Source: an uncultured Verrucomicrobiae bacterium (GTDB lineage Bacteria > Verrucomicrobiota > Verrucomicrobiia > Limisphaerales > UBA1100). From it: 64,000 nt of DNA. Position 1 is the first letter of the stretch. Each line of letters starts with the position of its first letter. The position numbers and the translations under genes were made by a program. The notes beneath the pieces were generated by a model. That model was not told where the DNA came from. It saw nothing but the letters and a program-made list of their open reading frames with translations, and made no database searches. Shown piece after piece: positions 53,261 to 62,966 of this stretch. Location: assembly GCA_937775205.1 (NCBI GenBank), contig CALKBX010000004.1:1-64000 (forward strand). The letters are read 5' to 3'.

Positions 53261-55774
53261 CTAGTCGCCGGCGGACACCGTTTCCTCTTCAGTCTCGGTG
53301 GAAGCTTTTTGTTTAAACGTCAACTTATCGTCCTTGGCGGACACTTTGATGGGGTCGCCCCCAACTAGACTTCCGCGCAAAATTTCCTCGGCCAGCGGAT
53401 CCTCGAGGAAACGCTCCACCGCGCGCCGCATTGGCCGAGCGCCGTATTCGGGATCGTACCCTTTTTCCACCAGCAAATTGTGCGCTTTTTTGTCGAGCAC
53501 GAGGTCGATCTCTTTTTCCTTGAGGCGCTCGGTGACTTTGCGCAGCTCGAGACCCAAAATTTCGCCAAGATCTTTTTTGACCAGCGAGCGGAAAACAATC
53601 ATATCGTCGAGCCGATTCATAAACTCCGGCCGGAAGGTTTTCTTGGCCTCTTCCATAATCAGCTCGCGCATCTTTTCATAATCAACTTCATTCGCAGAAT
53701 TATTGAAGCCGATTGAGGTGCTCTTCTTGGCGCTTTCCGAGCCCACATTGCTGGTGAGTAAAATGATGGTGTTGCGGAAATCCACCGCGCGGCCCTGACT
53801 GTCGGTGAGTTTGCCCTCCTCCAAAATCTGGAGCAACATGTTCATCACGTCCGGGTGGGCCTTTTCGATCTCATCAAAGAGCACCACCGAATACGGCCGA
53901 CGCCGCACTTGCTCGGTGAGCTGACCACCTTCCTCAAAGCCAACGTAGCCGGGAGGCGAACCGATCAGGCGCGAGCTGGCAAATTTTTCCATGTACTCGC
54001 TCATGTCGATTTGGATTAGCGCCTTAGAATCGCCAAAAAGTTGATCGGCAATGGTCTTGGCCAAAAGCGTTTTACCCACGCCGGTGGGGCCCATCAGGGC
54101 AAAGGCGCCGATCGGCCGCACGGGATCCTTGAGATCCGCCCGCGAGCGACGCAGGGCTTTGCTGAGTGCGGTGACCGCGGCGGTTTGGCCGATGACCACT
54201 TTTTCCAGCTCCTTTTCCATACTGAGAAGCTTCTTGATTTCGTCCTTCTCCATGCGTTGCAGCGGGATGCCGGTCCACTTGGAAATGACGTGCATGATGT
54301 CCTCATCGGAAATGACCGCCCTGGTTTCCTCGCTGGCGGCCTTCCATTCGGCCATCGTGGTTTCCAAATTTTCCTTGGCGTGCTTTTCCTCATCGCGCAT
54401 GGAGGCGGCGCCCTCGAAATCCTGCTCTTTAATCGCCGTCTCCTTGCGGGTTTTAATTTCGTCAATGGCGGCCTCGAGTTCCTTGATTTCCGGCGGCCGC
54501 GTCATGGCTTGGATGCGCGCGCGGGAGCCGGCCTCATCCATCACGTCGATGGCCTTGTCTGGCAAATAACGGGAAGTGATGTAGCGGTCGGAAAGTTTGA
54601 CGGACGCTTCCACCGCGGCATCGGTGATCTCGGCCTTGTGATGCTCTTCGTATTTAATTCGCAACCCCTTGAGAATCTCGATGGCTTCGTCGATGGACGG
54701 CGCCTCCACTTTCACGTTTTGGAAACGACGCTCCAACGCGGCGTCTTTCTCGATGTACTTGCGGTACTCGGTAAGGGTGGTGGCGCCCACGCATTGCAAC
54801 TCGCCGCGACTGAGCGCGGGCTTGATGATGTTGCTGGCGTCCATCGTGCCTTCGGCGGAACCGGCACCCACGATGGTGTGCAGCTCATCGATGAACAAAA
54901 TTACATTCTTCGCCCGGCGAATTTCATCCATCACCGCCTTGATGCGCTCCTCGAATTGGCCGCGGTATTTGGTGCCGGCCACCATCAACGCGAGATCCAA
55001 CGTCACCACGCGGCGATCTCGTAAGAGTTCGGGCACGTTGCCTTTGATGATTTCCTGCGCAAGCCCTTCCACGATAGCCGTCTTGCCCACACCGGCTTCG
55101 CCGAGCAGCACGGGGTTGTTCTTCGTGCGACGGCAGAGAATTTGAATGACGCGCTCGATTTCGTCTTCGCGGCCGATCACCGGATCCATCTCACCTTTGC
55201 GGGCAATCTCCGTGAGGTCGCGGCCAAAGGCGCGCAAGGCGGGGGTCTTGTTGCCCTTTTTACCGCCGCCTTTGGTTGGGGCGGTTTCGCCCGCCTCTTC
55301 CATCTCATCCTCGCCCATTGCGAAGTTGGGATCGAGTTCCTTCAAAATTTCCTGGCGCGTTTGTTCGATGTCGATGTCCAGATTCTTGAGCACGCGCGCC
55401 GCCACGCCTTCGCCTTCGCGTAGGAGGCCGAGCAAAATGTGCTCCGTGCCCACGTAAGTGTGCTGCAGTTGCTTCGCTTCCTTGGAGGCGAGGTTGAGAA
55501 CTTTTTTGACGCGCGGCGTGTAGGGAATATTGCCGACCTGTTTTTGGTCCGGCCCCGTGCCGACTTGTTTCTCGACTTCCAGCCGCACGGTTTCGAGGTC
55601 CAACCCCATCTTTTGCAGCACGTTGACCGCCACGCCCTGGCCCAGCTTGATGAGCCCCAGCAATAAATGCTCGGTGCCCACAAAGTTGTGGTTGAATCGA
55701 TCCGCTTCCTTGCGTGCCAATGCCAGCACCTGTTGGGCGCGTGGCGTAAAATTGCTCATTCCTTCATCACTCAT
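53261..55774 (-). CDS. clpC: ATP-dependent unfoldase ClpC
   Basis: 837 residues. Two N-terminal Clp repeats (~5-145), D1 with [15 protein letters not shown], a coiled-coil/UVR-type middle domain (~440-485), D2 with [20 protein letters not shown], and the [20 protein letters not shown] loop. The C-terminus is normal length. Unfolds substrates, with Arg-phosphorylated proteins delivered by McsB in systems of this kind. Start by ATG at 55774 or 55759. ClpP is not in the window. Downstream of mcsA-mcsB. Confidence 0.95.
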   Translation of the reverse strand: MSDEGMSNFTPRAQQVLALARKEADRFNHNFVGTEHLLLGLIKLGQGVAVNVLQKMGLDLETVRLEVEKQVGTGPDQKQVGNIPYTPRVKKVLNLASKEAKQLQHTYVGTEHILLGLLREGEGVAARVLKNLDIDIEQTRQEILKELDPNFAMGEDEMEEAGETAPTKGGGKKGNKTPALRAFGRDLTEIARKGEMDPVIGREDEIERVIQILCRRTKNNPVLLGEAGVGKTAIVEGLAQEIIKGNVPELLRDRRVVTLDLALMVAGTKYRGQFEERIKAVMDEIRRAKNVILFIDELHTIVGAGSAEGTMDASNIIKPALSRGELQCVGATTLTEYRKYIEKDAALERRFQNVKVEAPSIDEAIEILKGLRIKYEEHHKAEITDAAVEASVKLSDRYITSRYLPDKAIDVMDEAGSRARIQAMTRPPEIKELEAAIDEIKTRKETAIKEQDFEGAASMRDEEKHAKENLETTMAEWKAASEETRAVISDEDIMHVISKWTGIPLQRMEKDEIKKLLSMEKELEKVVIGQTAAVTALSKALRRSRADLKDPVRPIGAFALMGPTGVGKTLLAKTIADQLFGDSKALIQIDMSEYMEKFASSRLIGSPPGYVGFEEGGQLTEQVRRRPYSVVLFDEIEKAHPDVMNMLLQILEEGKLTDSQGRAVDFRNTIILLTSNVGSESAKKSTSIGFNNSANEVDYEKMRELIMEEAKKTFRPEFMNRLDDMIVFRSLVKKDLGEILGLELRKVTERLKEKEIDLVLDKKAHNLLVEKGYDPEYGARPMRRAVERFLEDPLAEEILRGSLVGGDPIKVSAKDDKLTFKQKASTETEEETVSAGD

Positions 55775-55888
55775 TTTCTGTGTGGATTCTCGCTGTTTCC
55801 GCTGGATTTGTCCAGCATTCCGAGTGCCAACTTATGCCCAAATGAGCCGTTTTTTACGGCCCCATCGTGTCACCGGCCATTTGACGGC

Positions 55889-56962
55889 TTATTCCGGCAG
55901 TTTCAGCCCCTTTACCTTGGACAAATGTTTGCGCAACAAATCCGCGCGATGGAGGTCGCGCTCTTCACCGGAAAGTTTTTCCCCCACCAACTCCTGCATA
56001 TGCGCCGGCTGCGAGAGCAAAAACAGCTCGTCCAACAGCGGCGTGGTGAGCCCCTTGAACAACTCCAGCTTCACGCCCAGCCGCAGCAGCGACAACTTGT
56101 CCATCGTCTCCTTGCTGCTCACAATATGCGCGTGCGCCAACGTGCCATAAGCGCGGCCGATGTGGTTATATAATTCCTTGGCCTTCGTGCGCAGCAGAGT
56201 TTGGCGCGCGTTTTCCTCGTGCTCGATCACTTGCAAAACCACTTTATGAATGCGCTCGATGATGTCCGCCTCGCTTTCGCCCAGCGTCATTTGGTTGCTC
56301 ACCTGGAACAAATGCCCCGACGCTTCCGTGCCTTCGCCGTACAACCCGCGCACCGCGTGGCCCAGCTTGGTGACCGCCTGCACGATTTGATTCACTTGAT
56401 CCGTCAAAACCAATCCCGGCAAATGCAACATCGCGCTCACCCTAATGCCCGTGCCAAGATTCGTGGGGCATGCGGTCAGATAACCCAACCGCGCGTCAAA
56501 CGCGAAATCCAGTTTCTTCTCCAAACTGGTGTCAAACCGATCCATCTTTTGCCAAACCTGTTTCACCTGCAAGCCCGGCAGCAACGCCTGCATCCGCAAG
56601 TGATCCTCTTCATTGATCATCACGCTCAACGTCTCATCCTTGCTGAGCACCAACCCGCTGCCCGCGCCCTTGGCCGCGTGCTCGCGACTGATGAGATGCC
56701 GCTCCACCAACAGCTGCTTGTCCAGCGCCTGCAACGGCTGCATCGACTCCGAAAAACCCCCGCGCATCGCCGAGGCCGCCGCGATGGCCGGCTGAATAAA
56801 TTCGCACGTCTCCACCCGGCTCGCCTTCTTCGCGCGCCCCGGAAACGGCCGCCCCGTCACATTACGCGCCAAGCGCACGCGGCTGGAAAGCACCACGTGA
56901 TCCTGCGGCCCTTCATGCCCGGCCAACTCCGTGGTGCTGCTTAAAAATTTTTGCAATTCCAT
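55889..56962 (-). CDS. mcsB: Protein-arginine kinase McsB
   Basis: 357 residues, a phosphagen-kinase-like fold. Seen: HVVLSSRVRLARNVTGRPFP (ATP-binding Arg), INEEDHLRMQALL, LTACPTNLGTGIRVSAMLHLPGL (with the catalytic Cys), and RGLYGEGTEASGHLFQVSNQMTLG. It phosphorylates arginines, marking proteins for ClpC. Start overlaps the mcsA stop (TAATG). About 114 bp to clpC. Confidence 0.92.
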   Translation of the reverse strand: MELQKFLSSTTELAGHEGPQDHVVLSSRVRLARNVTGRPFPGRAKKASRVETCEFIQPAIAAASAMRGGFSESMQPLQALDKQLLVERHLISREHAAKGAGSGLVLSKDETLSVMINEEDHLRMQALLPGLQVKQVWQKMDRFDTSLEKKLDFAFDARLGYLTACPTNLGTGIRVSAMLHLPGLVLTDQVNQIVQAVTKLGHAVRGLYGEGTEASGHLFQVSNQMTLGESEADIIERIHKVVLQVIEHEENARQTLLRTKAKELYNHIGRAYGTLAHAHIVSSKETMDKLSLLRLGVKLELFKGLTTPLLDELFLLSQPAHMQELVGEKLSGEERDLHRADLLRKHLSKVKGLKLPE

Positions 56963-57516
56963 TAAACCTCTCCCCCCTTCACGCCCTTCGCGCTCTTTGT
57001 TCCTTTTGCTTTTGGTTCCACCGGTTCTTCAGGCGGCACATCCAATCCCCGCAACTGATCCCGCACCAGCGCCGCTTGCTCGTAATCCTCCGTCTCGATG
57101 GCTTTGCTCAATTGCTTTTCCAATTGTTGCTGTTGTTTGGTGAAATCCATTTCCTGCCGCAACGCCTTGGGCACCTTGCCCACGTGCTGCGTGCCCTTGT
57201 GCATTTGCTTGAGCATCCCCTCCAAAGGCTCAGCAAACGTAGCGTAGCAATCAGAGCAACCCAGCCGCCCGCTCTTCTTAAAATCCGCCTGTGCGAACCC
57301 GCACGCGGGACATTCCAGTTCGCCACTGCCCGATTCCATCTCCGAAGCCGCACCCAGCCCCAGCAACAAATCCGCCAGCGCGAACCCCTTCGGGTCGGTG
57401 ACCCCCTGATCCTTGGCGCATTCCTCGCAGAGATCAATCTTCTTCATCTGACCATCCACAATCTCAGTCAAATGAACCGTGGCCTCGTTCTCACAATCTG
57501 GTTGGCAACATTGCAT
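56962..57516 (-). CDS. mcsA: McsA, activator of McsB (UVR motif)
   Basis: 184 residues. N-terminal zinc site CxxxC...CEECA, second pair CPACGF...CSDCYATF, and a C-terminal UVR motif (QLEKQLSKAIETEDYEQAALVRDQL). Zinc-binding adaptor that stimulates McsB. A usual ctsR repressor gene does not precede it; instead ilvE lies 12 bp upstream. Confidence 0.9.
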   Translation of the reverse strand: MQCCQPDCENEATVHLTEIVDGQMKKIDLCEECAKDQGVTDPKGFALADLLLGLGAASEMESGSGELECPACGFAQADFKKSGRLGCSDCYATFAEPLEGMLKQMHKGTQHVGKVPKALRQEMDFTKQQQQLEKQLSKAIETEDYEQAALVRDQLRGLDVPPEEPVEPKAKGTKSAKGVKGGEV

Positions 57517-57528
57517 TGTATTAATATA

Positions 57529-58398
57529 TCACAAAATTTCCGAACCCGACGCATTGGTCAGGGCGTGGTAGGCTTGCATGAAGGCTTTGGTGTGTTTGCC
57601 GGGGCGGCCGGGGCCGATTTTTCGACCGTCGATTTTCACAACCGGCACCACTTCGGCGGCGGTGCCGGTGATAAAGCATTCGTCGGCGTTGTATAAATCG
57701 TAACGGGTGAGGTTGGGCTGGGTCACTTCAATGTCCATTCCCTCGGCCAATTCCATCACCACGTTTCGCGTGATGCCGTGCAGCGCGCCGGACGCCAGTG
57801 ACGGCGTAAACATTTTGCCGTGCTTAAGCATAAAAATATTGTCGCCCGTGCATTCAGCCACGTAGCCCTGCGAGTTGAGCATAATGGCTTCCTCGCAACC
57901 GGCGTTGGTGGCCTCAATTTTGGCGAGGATGTTGTTGAGGTAATTGAGCGATTTAATGGCAGGATTCACCGCGTTGGTGTGGTTGCGTGTGGTAGGCACG
58001 GTGACTATTTCCAGTCCTTTGTTATAAAACGCCTTGGGATAGAGCTGGATGTTCGCAACAATAATAATGACCTGCGGATTACTGCAGCGATTGGGGTCGA
58101 GCCCCAACGTGCCCGCGCCGCGCGTGACGACCAGCCGGATGTAGCCATCGCGAACTTTATTGCGGCGGCACGATTCCAGCACCGCCGCGCACAGCGCCTT
58201 GTGGCTCATCGGCAGCTTCATCAAAATGGCTTTGGCCGAATAAAAAAGGCGGTCAATATGCTCCTCCAAGCGAAATACGCGGCCGTTATAAGCTCGAATG
58301 CCCTCGAATAAACCATCGCCATAAAGCAGCCCGTGATCAAAAACTGACACGGAGGCCTTGGCCTCATCCACAAATTTTCCGTTAATATAAACCTTCAT
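57529..58398 (-). CDS. ilvE: Branched-chain amino acid aminotransferase (class IV)
   Basis: 289 residues, PLP fold-type IV. Seen: VYINGKFV, SVFDHGLLYGDGLFEGIRAYNG, NPAIKSLNYLNNILAKIEA (PLP Lys in SLNYLNN context), GYVAECTGDNIFML and ITGTAAEVVPVVKIDGRKIG. This is the usual IlvE pattern, though D-amino-acid aminotransferases are close. Between lolD and mcsA on the minus strand. Confidence 0.88.
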   Translation of the reverse strand: MKVYINGKFVDEAKASVSVFDHGLLYGDGLFEGIRAYNGRVFRLEEHIDRLFYSAKAILMKLPMSHKALCAAVLESCRRNKVRDGYIRLVVTRGAGTLGLDPNRCSNPQVIIIVANIQLYPKAFYNKGLEIVTVPTTRNHTNAVNPAIKSLNYLNNILAKIEATNAGCEEAIMLNSQGYVAECTGDNIFMLKHGKMFTPSLASGALHGITRNVVMELAEGMDIEVTQPNLTRYDLYNADECFITGTAAEVVPVVKIDGRKIGPGRPGKHTKAFMQAYHALTNASGSEIL

Positions 58399-58441
58399 CG
58401 GTCAGCGGAGAGTGCCGCAACGCGCGCGGCGGGGCAATCCT

Positions 58442-59119
58442 TCAGTCGGCAACCCTTCCATCCTTCAGCCGAACAATGCGCTCGGCGGCGGCGGCGACCA
58501 CGTCATCGTGCGTGGCAACGAGCAGAGTCAGGTTATGCTCACGGTGCAATTGAGCGAGCAGCGCGATGATTTCCGCCTCGGTGCCGGTGTCGAGATTGCC
58601 GGTGGGTTCATCGGCCAGAATAATTTCCGGTTCATTCATCAACGCCCGCGCGATGGCCACGCGCTGTTGTTCGCCGCCGGAAAGTTCGGTGGGTAAATGC
58701 ATCATTCGATCTGCCAACCCCACGGCGGCGAGCAATTCCCGCGCACGCGCTTCGGCCTTCGCTTGCGGCGCACGCTGCACCTGCGCGGGAAGGCACACAT
58801 TTTCCAGCGCATCCAAGTCCGGCAACAAATGATACGCCTGAAACACAAACCCCACGTGTTGGCCGCGAAAGATTGCCGCGTCCGAAGCCGATTGGAGTCG
58901 AAGCGGTCGGTTATTGAAAATAATTTCGCCCTGCGAGGGTGCGTCCAATCCGCCGAGCAATTGCAACAGTGTGCTTTTGCCCGAACCGGAAGCTCCCTGC
59001 AACGCCACAAACTCGCCGCGACGCAATTCCAAATCCACGCCACTGAGCACCGTCAGCGGCTGGTCGCCCATTTGATAGGTCTTGCCCACGTCACTGGCTT
59101 TTAAGACGGCGTCACTCAC
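58442..59119 (-). CDS. lolD: Lipoprotein-releasing ABC ATPase LolD
   Basis: 225 residues. Walker [10 protein letters not shown], signature [15 protein letters not shown], Walker [13 protein letters not shown]-loop ATHDD. Pattern and order with LolC/E upstream (overlap of 8 bases) support LolD, which extracts lipoproteins from the inner membrane for the Lol pathway. Fits the many lipoproteins in the window. Confidence 0.92.
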   Translation of the reverse strand: MSDAVLKASDVGKTYQMGDQPLTVLSGVDLELRRGEFVALQGASGSGKSTLLQLLGGLDAPSQGEIIFNNRPLRLQSASDAAIFRGQHVGFVFQAYHLLPDLDALENVCLPAQVQRAPQAKAEARARELLAAVGLADRMMHLPTELSGGEQQRVAIARALMNEPEIILADEPTGNLDTGTEAEIIALLAQLHREHNLTLLVATHDDVVAAAAERIVRLKDGRVAD

Positions 59120-60386
59120 TGCGCAGTGCCTCCACCGGCCGCAAGCGGGCCGCGTTCCAAGCCGGCAACAATCCCGCCAGCAGACAAATCAAAATTGATG
59201 CAGAGCAAACCCATAGTAAATCGCCGGGCACCACTTGCGCGGGCAGTTCGCGGAAGCCATAAAGTTTTTCCGGGAACAACTCCACATCGTGCCCGCGCAG
59301 GAATCCCAAAAACTGATTGCGGTATTTCAGCACCAACAATCCCATCGCGATTCCCATCCCCGTGCCGAGCAATCCCACCACGGCACTTTGGATGAGAAAC
59401 ACAAAACTCACCTGCCCATTGCTCGCGCCCAGCGCTTTGAGCAGACCAATCTCTTTGGTTTTTTGTACGCCAAAAATAATCAACGAACTCGCAATGCCAA
59501 ACGCCGCCACCACCACAATAAAAAACATTAGGAATTGATTGATCATTTTCTCCACCTGCACCTGCGCGAGCAGCACCGGATTGAGGTCTTCCCAAGTGCC
59601 AATGCGATAGCCTTCGCCAAGCAATTTCCCCAACGCCGCCTTCTGTGGGCCGAGCTCCAACGGGTCGGTGGTTTCCACCCATAACGCGCTTGCGCCTTCC
59701 TCGAGGCCGTATAAATCCTGCGCGTTATAGAGGCTGCAGAACATGAAATCGTTGAGGTCCTTTTGCCCCGCATCGAACACTCCGGCCACGATGTATTCCT
59801 CCGGCAGAATTCCCAGCTCCTCGCCGGATTGCTGCGACTCCCGCATTTCCTGAATGCTCTTGGGCGAATGAATGAGCACACGATCGCCCACGCCCAATCG
59901 AAACTCGCCATCGGATCGCGCAAAATTGTAGCCAATCACTAGCCGGTTTCCGCGTAGATTGAATTCGCCCGCCTCAAGATTATCCGGCACTTGGCTGACG
60001 GTTTTCATGCGATCGGGATCCACGCCCAATAGCACCGGCGCATCGAAGGCCGGTGCGCCGATTTCCGGATCGGTTTCGATCATCACTTTGCCGCCGATGA
60101 TGGGTGACACGCCGGTGACGCCCGGAATTTTTGCAATCCGATCGGCGAGCGCCTCGTATTCCACAATCGGCCCGCCCATCGGTCGCACGGTGAGATCCGC
60201 TGAGAATTGGAAAAATGATTTCTTCAGTTGAAGATGAAAGCCGGAGAAAACCGACATGACAATGATGAGCACCGCCACGCCCAACATCACCCCCACCACC
60301 GAGATGAGTGTAATGAAGGAAACCGAGGTGCGCTTGGGCCGCAAATACCGCAGCGCCAGCGCAAACTCAAACGGCAGCCATTTCAT
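59112..60386 (-). CDS. Lipoprotein-releasing permease LolC/LolE
   Basis: 424 residues from the ATG at 60386. FtsX-type: one N-terminal membrane helix (~22-45), a large periplasmic domain, and three C-terminal helices (VVVAAFGIASSLIIFGVQKTKEIGLLKALGAS region). Only one such permease here, so it may form a homodimer as in LolF-type systems. Overlaps lolD. Confidence 0.9.
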   Translation of the reverse strand: MKWLPFEFALALRYLRPKRTSVSFITLISVVGVMLGVAVLIIVMSVFSGFHLQLKKSFFQFSADLTVRPMGGPIVEYEALADRIAKIPGVTGVSPIIGGKVMIETDPEIGAPAFDAPVLLGVDPDRMKTVSQVPDNLEAGEFNLRGNRLVIGYNFARSDGEFRLGVGDRVLIHSPKSIQEMRESQQSGEELGILPEEYIVAGVFDAGQKDLNDFMFCSLYNAQDLYGLEEGASALWVETTDPLELGPQKAALGKLLGEGYRIGTWEDLNPVLLAQVQVEKMINQFLMFFIVVVAAFGIASSLIIFGVQKTKEIGLLKALGASNGQVSFVFLIQSAVVGLLGTGMGIAMGLLVLKYRNQFLGFLRGHDVELFPEKLYGFRELPAQVVPGDLLWVCSASILICLLAGLLPAWNAARLRPVEALRSE

Positions 60387-60433
60387 CGCCGCGAAGCTAA
60401 GACTAAGGGGAAACCGGTGCAAGGATTAGACAT

Positions 60434-62737
60434 TCACATAGCCACCTCGGGTGTTGCTCGGCGGATCGTCAGCTCGGTTTGCAAAGGCTCGGCGGCCGGA
60501 TAGCCGAAGAGCTTGGCGATAATCACCTCTGGCAGCCGCTGGATGCGGGTGTTGTGCCGCTCCACACTGTCGTTGTAGCCCGCGCGCATGAGAGCGACCT
60601 CGTTCTCGAGGGTCACCACTTGGTCGGCCAGTTGCTGGATCACCGGGCTGCCCTTCAGGTCCGGGTAATCCTCCTGCACGGCCAGCAGCCGGCTGGTCAC
60701 GGACTTCTCGGCCAGCAGTAATTCATCGGCGCCGGCGGGATCCAGGCTGCCGTCCAGCGAGGCGCGCATGGTCGCGATGCCCTCGTGCACCGACCGCTCG
60801 TGGGCCAAGTATTCCTTGGCGATAGCCTCGAGGCTGGGCAGCAGGTCCGCACGTTTTTTGAGCGACACGTCGATATTCGCCCAGGCGCGGCGCACACGGT
60901 GGCGCACGAATTGTAGGTCGTTGAACATCAGCACAATGAAACAGAGTGCCAGGAACACCGGCGCGATGAAGGCGGCCAGGAGATAATCCGTGGGCGCATA
61001 GGAGGCGGTGATGCCGAACCCGGCCAGACCCATCACCACAAAACCATTGAGGCCGACGTTCAGCAACCCCAGACCGCGCCGCCCCTTACGGGTCATCATT
61101 TCCTTTTCCGTGAGGTTGGCCACGATCAGCGGAAAGGCGGAGTCATCGGCCGCTATGCGCAACCGGTCGCCGGTGCTGGGGTCGATGATCGCCGGGCCAA
61201 GGATGTATAGGTCATCGCCCGGGCGCAAGTTGGTCTCGGTATAAATCCGGCGGTATTCGGATTTGGTGTGAACGTGCCGGCTGTGAATCTCCGCGTCGTC
61301 CAAGTCGACGGGTGTTTCCCCCTCGTCATCACGGCACAGAAAACGCGTGTGCATTTTTTCATCCACAATCGTCACCCAGGACTCATTCTTTCCTGATCCA
61401 CGTTTCTCCTGCACCACATAATGGTAGTACAGGCAGTCCTCGCCACTCAACGGGCCGTTGTAACTCTCGGCATCCTTCACCGCCTTGCCTTTGATCTCCG
61501 CGGGGCCATACGCCAGGCCGGTGGAAAGCGAGGTGGGGATGTTCTCGATGTAGCGCTTCTCCTTGATTTTCCTGAAGCCCCACAACGAAAAACCACAAGC
61601 CGCCAGTCCCCCCAAGCCGGCCATCAGCAGGAAGGTCCAGAAACCGATGGGCACCTTCTCGATGGTCTTTTGCTGGTCGAAACCGGACGCAAATGACTTG
61701 GCCTGCCGCATTTCCGCCAACGGCGCGACGCCCCAGCCGGACGCCAGCATCCGTTCAGGGAACCTCGCGCGCACGGCATTGAAGCGCGCGATGCCCGCGG
61801 CCGTGTCACCGTAAATGCCCCGGACACGCGCGGCATCCTCCGCCGGCAGCCGATTCACTCCGCCCCTCGCGGCAAAAACCTCCGCATCTGACCAGTCTCC
61901 ATCCCACCGCACCCCGCCGCGGTCCAGCAGCGTCTGGATTTCCTCCTTGGCCCGTTGTTGATGTGTCAGCGCGCGCGCGCGGGAGCTTTCCAAGTCATAC
62001 CGCAGCATGGTCAGCCCGAGGTACACCAGCCCGACACCCTGCACCAGCGAGACGATGGTCAGGAATACCAGAAGCCGGTGAACCTTCAGCCCCCAGCAGC
62101 AGAACATGACCGCGAAGGACGCCGCCGCCAGCGCGCCAAAGGACCACAACAGGCTGGCCGAGGCCATGTCCCGCCGCTCGTCCTTTTCGCCGAAGGTGGA
62201 AATGATCGGCGTGTACAAGCCCTCAGTTTCAAACCCGATGCGGTTCTGCTTCAGATCCTTTCCGGCATAGCCAAACACAAACACTTCGTCGTTGGGGTGC
62301 AGTCGAAATTCAGTGTGCCGGTAATCACCTACAACGAACGAGTGGCTCTCCACGTTGATCTCCGCCCCGGCCGGCAGCACCTCAATTTCACTACTCTCGT
62401 CCCTGAACAGGAACACATCCACCCGCTCGCTTTCCCGCCGGATCTCCGCCCAGTAACTGTCCCCATCGCTGTCCTCGCGTTCCTCCTCGAGAATATAAAG
62501 ATAATAAAGACACTCGGTTCCGGTGTGCGGCGCGCGCAACGAGCTGCCCAAGCTGCTGGCTTTGCCTTCCAGGTTTACCTCACCCTCGATCACGGAAATG
62601 ATTTGACTGCGGGGAACGCGTTCCAGTTGCCGCATTTGCTGGAGCACATCAAAGCCATAGCCCTGAAACAACCAAGCCACAAATGCCAGCCCTGGGACGG
62701 CCAGCCAGCAGAGGATACTGTGCCATGTTTTCCACAT
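60434..62737 (-). CDS. Large membrane protein: two GIDE-like domains fused to LemA
   Basis: About 767 residues from the ATG at 62737. N-terminal membrane segment (~4-20), then a GIDE-like domain (~40-180: EGKASSLGSSLRAP, CLYYLYILEEE, VFLFRDE). Next come TM segments near 200-250 and a second GIDE-like domain (~410-560: EIKGKAVKDAESYNG, CLYYHYVVQEKRG), two more TM segments, and finally LemA (~600-750: NDLQFVRHRVRRAWANIDVSLKKRADLLPSLEAIAKEY, split, with QRLPEVIIAKLFGYPAAEP). GIDE is named after eukaryotic E3 ligases, but the RING part is absent here. Possible role in envelope stress. Convergent with nothing; part of the minus run. Confidence 0.8.
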   Translation of the reverse strand: MWKTWHSILCWLAVPGLAFVAWLFQGYGFDVLQQMRQLERVPRSQIISVIEGEVNLEGKASSLGSSLRAPHTGTECLYYLYILEEEREDSDGDSYWAEIRRESERVDVFLFRDESSEIEVLPAGAEINVESHSFVVGDYRHTEFRLHPNDEVFVFGYAGKDLKQNRIGFETEGLYTPIISTFGEKDERRDMASASLLWSFGALAAASFAVMFCCWGLKVHRLLVFLTIVSLVQGVGLVYLGLTMLRYDLESSRARALTHQQRAKEEIQTLLDRGGVRWDGDWSDAEVFAARGGVNRLPAEDAARVRGIYGDTAAGIARFNAVRARFPERMLASGWGVAPLAEMRQAKSFASGFDQQKTIEKVPIGFWTFLLMAGLGGLAACGFSLWGFRKIKEKRYIENIPTSLSTGLAYGPAEIKGKAVKDAESYNGPLSGEDCLYYHYVVQEKRGSGKNESWVTIVDEKMHTRFLCRDDEGETPVDLDDAEIHSRHVHTKSEYRRIYTETNLRPGDDLYILGPAIIDPSTGDRLRIAADDSAFPLIVANLTEKEMMTRKGRRGLGLLNVGLNGFVVMGLAGFGITASYAPTDYLLAAFIAPVFLALCFIVLMFNDLQFVRHRVRRAWANIDVSLKKRADLLPSLEAIAKEYLAHERSVHEGIATMRASLDGSLDPAGADELLLAEKSVTSRLLAVQEDYPDLKGSPVIQQLADQVVTLENEVALMRAGYNDSVERHNTRIQRLPEVIIAKLFGYPAAEPLQTELTIRRATPEVAM

Positions 62738-62966
62738 GATGAACGGCAACAAAAAGCCGCCTGAATTATAACCGACCCGGCGGCGGGCACAAACAAATTT
62801 CGTCCAGCGCGGCGGACTCAATCAACCATCACTGCCTCTACCGAGTAAGTCAGCAGCAGCCAGTTGAAGAGGGTTTCCCAGTGCCCGCCCTCGTCACCCC
62901 TCGTCAGCCCTCATCGCTAGCAGCGATAAAAGCGCCCTTGCGCGTACGGTTGTAGAGCAGGGTTTT

